A stretch of DNA of 64,000 bases from Limnoperna fortunei (taxonomy: Eukaryota; Mollusca; Bivalvia; Mytilida; Modiolidae), in assembly GCA_944474755.1 (NCBI GenBank), contig OX104118.1, positions 74,045,865 to 74,109,864 on the forward strand. Direction: 5' to 3'. Both the position numbers and the translations under genes were made by a program. Positions 58,791-64,000 of this stretch are shown piece by piece. The first letter of the stretch is position 1; each line of letters opens with the position of its first letter. Under the pieces are notes generated by a model. That model had not been told where the DNA came from and ran no database searches. It was given only the letters and a program-made list of their open reading frames with translations.

Positions 58791-60841
58791 TTAAATTGAC
58801 ATGTTTAGACTTAATAAGAGCCTTTCTGCAGGGTAAGGCCTCAAATAGGTTTAATTTAATGAAATAGTCACATTGACATCAATTCTTATTTTTTTTAAGT
58901 GGTTGACAATTATAACTGCCATACCACTGTACCGCCCTTAATATTTTCCTAAGGAATGCACACAATTTTTCTCTGGAGAATGAATATCATTTACTTACAT
59001 TTTTTATTTAGAAAACAGGGATTTATGGTGGCATCAATGTTGTGTTCTTATTTTTTTATTTTCCAACACATCCTGTTGTAACATTCCATACACTGTATGC
59101 ATCAAGAGTAGACATTTTTTCATATTATAAAGTAATTTTAGCATAATATACTACATTGTACAGTTCGTTAAAAGTTATCTTATCATTAGTTAATTTCAAA
59201 TCAACTGTGTTATTTATTACAGGAGAAATAAGATAATTTTGTCAGTTTTAATTGTTCGATTTATGATGTTACAATATGTGAATAAAATATTTTTCAGTAT
59301 TTTTTGTTTAAGACTTTATAATTGCTGACAAGTTTGTGTGTCTTCATGTCCTTGAATTTGATTGGATGTTGTTATACAACATAGCAATGATGTGATATTG
59401 AATTTGATTGGATATTGTGTAAAATCTGATTATTAAGATATTAGTAGTGACTGAGTGCTCTAGGTAGCCTTCTTCTAATAATCAGAACTGGACTTGTGAG
59501 ATCAAGCTTGACTTTGGGAAGGTGTGCCTAACTCCATCTTTAATTGACAAGCATTGTTAGTGTCTATCTTATGGAGCTCTGCGTTCTTTTAAGATTCTCC
59601 TTCTCAAAGTGTTGACACAGAAAATGTCCCGCATGCATTCCGTAGTAGTTGACAAAATGTATGCTACATCACATAATATTTTTCTAACTTAAAATATATT
59701 AATTTTAATGCACGTTCTGTCAAGGTCCTGTTAATCCTACAGACTGTTATATACTGATGAGCTATCTAGCCTGACTTTTGTCATTCTACCGTGCATGGTT
59801 ATAGTGAAAATGCCCCAATACAAAACTTAACTTTGGCTGCTGGACCGTTAAACTGAGGTTAAGGTCAGGTGACACTTGTGTGTCGATAGTGAGCAACCAA
59901 TATGTATGTACCATGCCTTGTTCCGGAGAAACTGATTTAATAAACTAGCTACTGGACCCTGCACCTACCATACAGTCGTGTACTATTCATCAGCAACCTT
60001 TGGTCAATCTAAAACTTTTGTGTTGCCATTGGACTATAATGATGAGGTCAAGATCAGGTTACACCTACAGACTGCCATGTACTGTTCATCGGCAACTTAT
60101 ATGACCAAATTTCATCATCTTGCCATGCATTAACGAAATTGGGTTTAAGGTCGGGTTAAATGCGTTAGAAGCTAGACCTTTACGAAAAATATGACATACT
60201 TATAAAGACATAAATCAAAGGGATAATTGTTAACGCTGCTCTCAAAATCCCATAGATGCGTCTCTCGTTTAGCGACTTTCGACGCAGGCGAGACAAAAAC
60301 TGAATGCCTCATACAGTTGAAAGTATTCGATAACATGACAAAGTATCATGATAATCCGTATTGAGCTTAGTATCTCTTGCCGGTTAATTCTTGTCATTCA
60401 AAATTGTATTGATTTTTGTGTTGTCATACAAAGGATTCCAATTCGAGTCCAAGCTAAGCAAATTAAGTTTGCGGCATTTAATAGTTAAGACTGGTTAGCT
60501 ACTTAGAAGTCTGCAATGGTCCCAATAATTAGCAACTGCAATTACGATTTCGGTAAGGCGTGCTCGACTTTAATTAATTGACATTAATTGACAAGGATGT
60601 GCCAGTATTCCAGCCGAATTAAACGGGTTTTTATGGATTATTCTGACTTACCCACCAAGTAAAAACTAACATGGTAAAGCTGAAAAATTGCTGAAAGTTA
60701 AATTCCATTAAAATCAACACTAATCTATCTGTATATTGGCTACAAAAATGCGTAAATACTTAGGACCATTATTACTAATTCATATATAAATATCTAGAAG
60801 TTCTATCAAGATGAGGGATAGCCTTTATAAATATCATCTAG
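58791..60841. other. Non-genic region with SINE relics
   Basis: AATAAA near 59281 could serve as an alternative cathepsin L end. Two decayed SINE pieces: 59505-59590 (TTTAATTGACAAGCATTGTT) and 60528-60720 (CTCGACTTTAATTAATTGAC, ATTGACAAGGATGTGCCAG, TAAAGCTGAAAAATTGCTGA). No ORF of coding character. Confidence 0.5.
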
Positions 60842-61016
<175 letters not shown>

Positions 61017-61059
61017 AACTATCATTATAATACAGGAATGAGACGAGCCACGTCGTACA

Positions 61060-61210
61060 GGGCCCGGTTTCATAAAACATCTCAAATTTGAGGATTTCCT
61101 CAACTCATCCTCAACTCAAATATTGACCAATCAGATTGCTGGAACATTCAAATTTGAGGACAAACTCAAGGATTTGAGGAAAATCTCAATTTGAGAAGTT
61201 TTATGCTGGT
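61060..61210. repeat. ~150-bp foldback element (CCGGTTTCATAAAAC family)
   Basis: Starts CCGGTTTCATAAAACATCTC, AAATTTGAGGATTTCCTCAA and ends with the imperfect inverse (TTGAGGAAAATCTCAATTTG, AGAAGTTTTATGCTGG). Internal copies of CTCAAATTTGAG are themselves palindromic. Confidence 0.8.
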
Positions 61211-62176
61211 CACCAAACGAGTTAATATACACTTCATACTCATTTATTGACATTTTATTCATTAAAAATTATTCCGACCAAAAGGTCTGTGGTCTCACCA
61301 CTTGTCCTTCCATTTATTGAAAATTTATTATTTCTTGACTATATCCAAGTCACCCAACGATCAGTGTTCTGTCATAGTAGGTAGTGACGATTGTCGTAAT
61401 TATCTCCCTTTGAGCACCAACGACTCGATTTCCGACACGAAATTTTTATATTCTCAGTTTACCTTACGGAGAGAACTGGTCGGGAGTCTATGTTTGTGCA
61501 TCATTTTATGTTTCTTGAATAAGTCACACAGTGGTTTAGGCAGTCAATAGAACAAAGGATGTCCGTCTTCGGAGCTCAGATTTGCCCAGTAATAACAAGT
61601 ACTATCTTTAAAAAAGATAGTCGACGCAATTAACTCTTAGAGATGTATGTAAAGTAGAACGGAAACTGAATAAACTGAACAATAAGAAAAAAAAAATTAT
61701 TAAACGAAAGAAAGAGACAAGCAACATTAACATTTTCTTTCATTAATGTGTGTGTGGTGGGGTGGGGGGTAAATAATTAACGTGCTGCGAACTGTATCCA
61801 TTCAAAATAAGGTTATAATATAAGAAGCTTGCTACATTGATGCATTAATCATAGACTTTTATAACATGTTATTAAACATAATGGTATTATCAAATAGATA
61901 CTTTGCAATTAGAGCTCAATTTCCTGTCTGCACGTGAATGACGACGGACGCAAAGAAAGACGATAGGCATTAATGGCTTTAAAAATCATAGAGTTAACAA
62001 TAAACATATTTAAATTATCCCCAATTAAAAGCTCTTTCAGAAGTTGAAGACCACAATGGTAAATTAAAAAAAAAACTTTCTAATATATTTCTGAGTTTTG
62101 TCTTGCGATGTAGGGTATTTATTAACTCGAAAACAAATTAGTTTACATTTTAAAATTTCAAAACAGGACATTTAAA
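61211..62176. other. No recognisable gene
   Basis: Mixed-composition sequence with a short open frame at 61302-61550 that shows no domain or splice context. Nothing else supportable. Confidence 0.35.
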
Positions 62177-63632
62177 CTAGAGGCTCCCAGGAGCCTGTAT
62201 CGCTCACCTGAACCTGAAACCAAACAACTCCTTTTTATCCAGCTTTTCTTTGCTATAAGGAATTGCCCAACACTTCTGCAAGTCATTAATTTTGACCTTT
62301 TAAGGGAAATAACTCCTATAAGGAGGAGCTTTTGATGCTTAGAGGGAGAAGGGAGGTTCACTTCAAATTTGCTGTACCTGTTATACTTTTTTAACTATCA
62401 GTCGAAAACTCTCTCGACTCCACCCCCCCCCCCTATTTTCTATTTTAAGCCAACGTAGCTATGTAGGTAGTCAGGTGTCATGATTTGCACAATTTTGGTA
62501 GAGGACGTCCTAAAGATGATGTGTGCAATGTTTCAAAGCAGTCCTTTAATGGGTTAAAGAGGAGAAGATTTTTTAAATCAGGTACCATTGATTAAAAATT
62601 TTTCAAGGCGAATAATTCCTAAACGGTTCATCAGAGAATCTTGACCCTAAAGTCATTTTTGTAGCTCTCATAGAGCAGAACAATTAAGCAATGCTAACTT
62701 TTTCTCTAGTTCTAATAATTTTCAAGATTTTGAGGCAAAAATGTCAAAAAAAAAATCATTTTTGACAATTAAAGGGCAATAACTCCTATAAGGAGTCCTC
62801 ATACAACTTCAACCCAATGGAGTGTTTCGTAGAGCTTTTGATGTAGATGAAGGCATGTCTCTTCGGTTTTCCTGTATATGTTATACTTTTCGAACTGTAA
62901 GCCATAAATTGTATTTTGACCCCCCCTCCCCCCATTCTTTTTTTAGCCATGGCGCCACGTTGGTTAATCTGCGGCCATGGTTGGTGCAAACTTGGTTGAG
63001 GACATTTGACGGATGATGTGTACACAGTTTCAAAGCAGAACTTTCAGTGGTTTCAGAGGAGAAGATTTTAAAAAATCAATTTAAACCGATTAAAATAAAC
63101 AGTTCAAGGGGAATAACTCTTAAACGGTTAATCAGACAATCTTGACTCTACAGCCAATTTTGTAGCCCTCATAGAGCAGAACAATTAAGCAATGCTAACT
63201 TTTTCTCTAGTTATAATAATTTTCAAGATTTTGAGGCAAAAATCATCAATTTCGACAATTAAAGGGCAATAACTCCTACAAGGAGTCGTGATACAACTTT
63301 GACCCAATGGAGTGTTTTGTAGAGCTTTTGATGCTGAAGAAGGAAAGTACCTTTGTTTTTCCTGTATCTGTTATACTTTTTGAACTATAAGCCAAAAACT
63401 GTATTTTGACCCCCCCCCTGTTCTATTTTTAGCCATGGCGGCCATGTTGGTTGGTCTGAGGCCATGATTTGTGCAAACTTGGCAGAGGACATATTACTCA
63501 TGATGTGTGCAAAGTTTCAAAGCAAACCCTTCAGTGGTTTTGGAGGAGAAGATTTAACAACGACGACGACGACGACGGAGGCCAAGTGATGGCAATAGCT
63601 CACATGACCCTTCGGGTCAGGTGAGCTAAAAA
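62177..63632. repeat. Long dispersed repeat, second copy of the AGGCTCCCAGGAGCCT family
   Basis: Opens CTAGAGGCTCCCAGGAGCCT and closes CGGGTCAGGTGAGCTAAAAA, as in 24607-25826. Contains a ~500-bp internal tandem duplication: TAGAGCAGAACAATTAAGCA occurs near 62671 and 63172, and GGCAATAACTCCTA in each half. A (CGA)n run sits near 63558. 63633-64000 holds nothing recognisable. Confidence 0.85.
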
Positions 63633-64000
63633 GAATAAATTTCATAAGCAAATATTACTTACATGCATCAATATTCATAACAGTTTATTTTATTAATTTG
63701 ACTATTTTTTTAATGGGAACCTCTTAGAAAAATATTTTAATTAGAATTGTATTTAACATGAACACAACATGTCAATTCAATGCTAATTAAATGTGAAATC
63801 TGTAATGTGTATATTTGTTATTCCAAGAATAGCTAGGGGGTTGGGGAGATATACTGTATGGGTAATTGAGATCAAAATAAATTATTGCAACGGAACCCTC
63901 TGTGAATTTTACCATTACTTCTATGGGCTGTGCGTGTATAGTAAACAAAATGTTTTATCGAACCACTGTGTCTCGTGCAAGTCATTTGGCGTTCCGACTA

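Overview
The window looks like nuclear DNA of a bivalve mollusc, most likely a mussel. The sequence is AT-rich. Its genes have short exons with GT-AG introns, and all are clearly metazoan: an SV2-type transporter, a three-SH3 Dlish-like protein, MRPS15, PACRG and cathepsin L. The spaces between exons are full of tRNA-derived SINEs, foldback/MITE elements and minisatellites. The species is inferred from style and gene content; I could not run a search.

Layout: 1-925 is a decayed LINE reverse transcriptase (-). 1200-5939 holds the last three coding exons of an SV2-like major facilitator transporter (+); its N-terminal exons lie left of the window. 9401-11690 is a two-exon gene for a 633-aa disordered protein I do not recognise (+). 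13254-16153 is a three-exon Dlish-like triple-SH3 adaptor (+). 18410-28316 is MRPS15 in seven exons (-). It is head-to-head across 248 bp with PACRG, five exons, 28565-31966 (+). 31967-43746 has no recognisable gene and is mostly repeats. 44957-56547 is an eight-exon cathepsin L-type cysteine protease (+) with a TATA box about 1.2 kb upstream and a probable intron in its 3' UTR. 58400-64000 holds only repeats that I can recognise. Exon joins were built by hand from splice signals, and every join checks for phase.

The genes do not form one pathway. The only pair with an evident regulatory link is MRPS15/PACRG, which shares an ETS-motif-bearing intergenic promoter.

The most unusual feature is that two separate genes have minisatellites built from their own exon-intron boundaries. 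In the SV2-like gene a 67-bp unit repeats the 3' splice site plus the first ~45 nt of the exon nine times. In cathepsin L a 60-63 bp unit repeats the last coding bases, the stop codon and the 5' splice site at least six times. Other points of note are a 554-bp mobile element with 9-bp target duplications plus its 90-bp deletion derivative, nested SINE/LINE insertions with intact target-site duplications, a 2.6-kb 16-bp array with higher-order structure inside a cathepsin L intron, and a cluster of short palindromic GCGATTAAACGC-like units.
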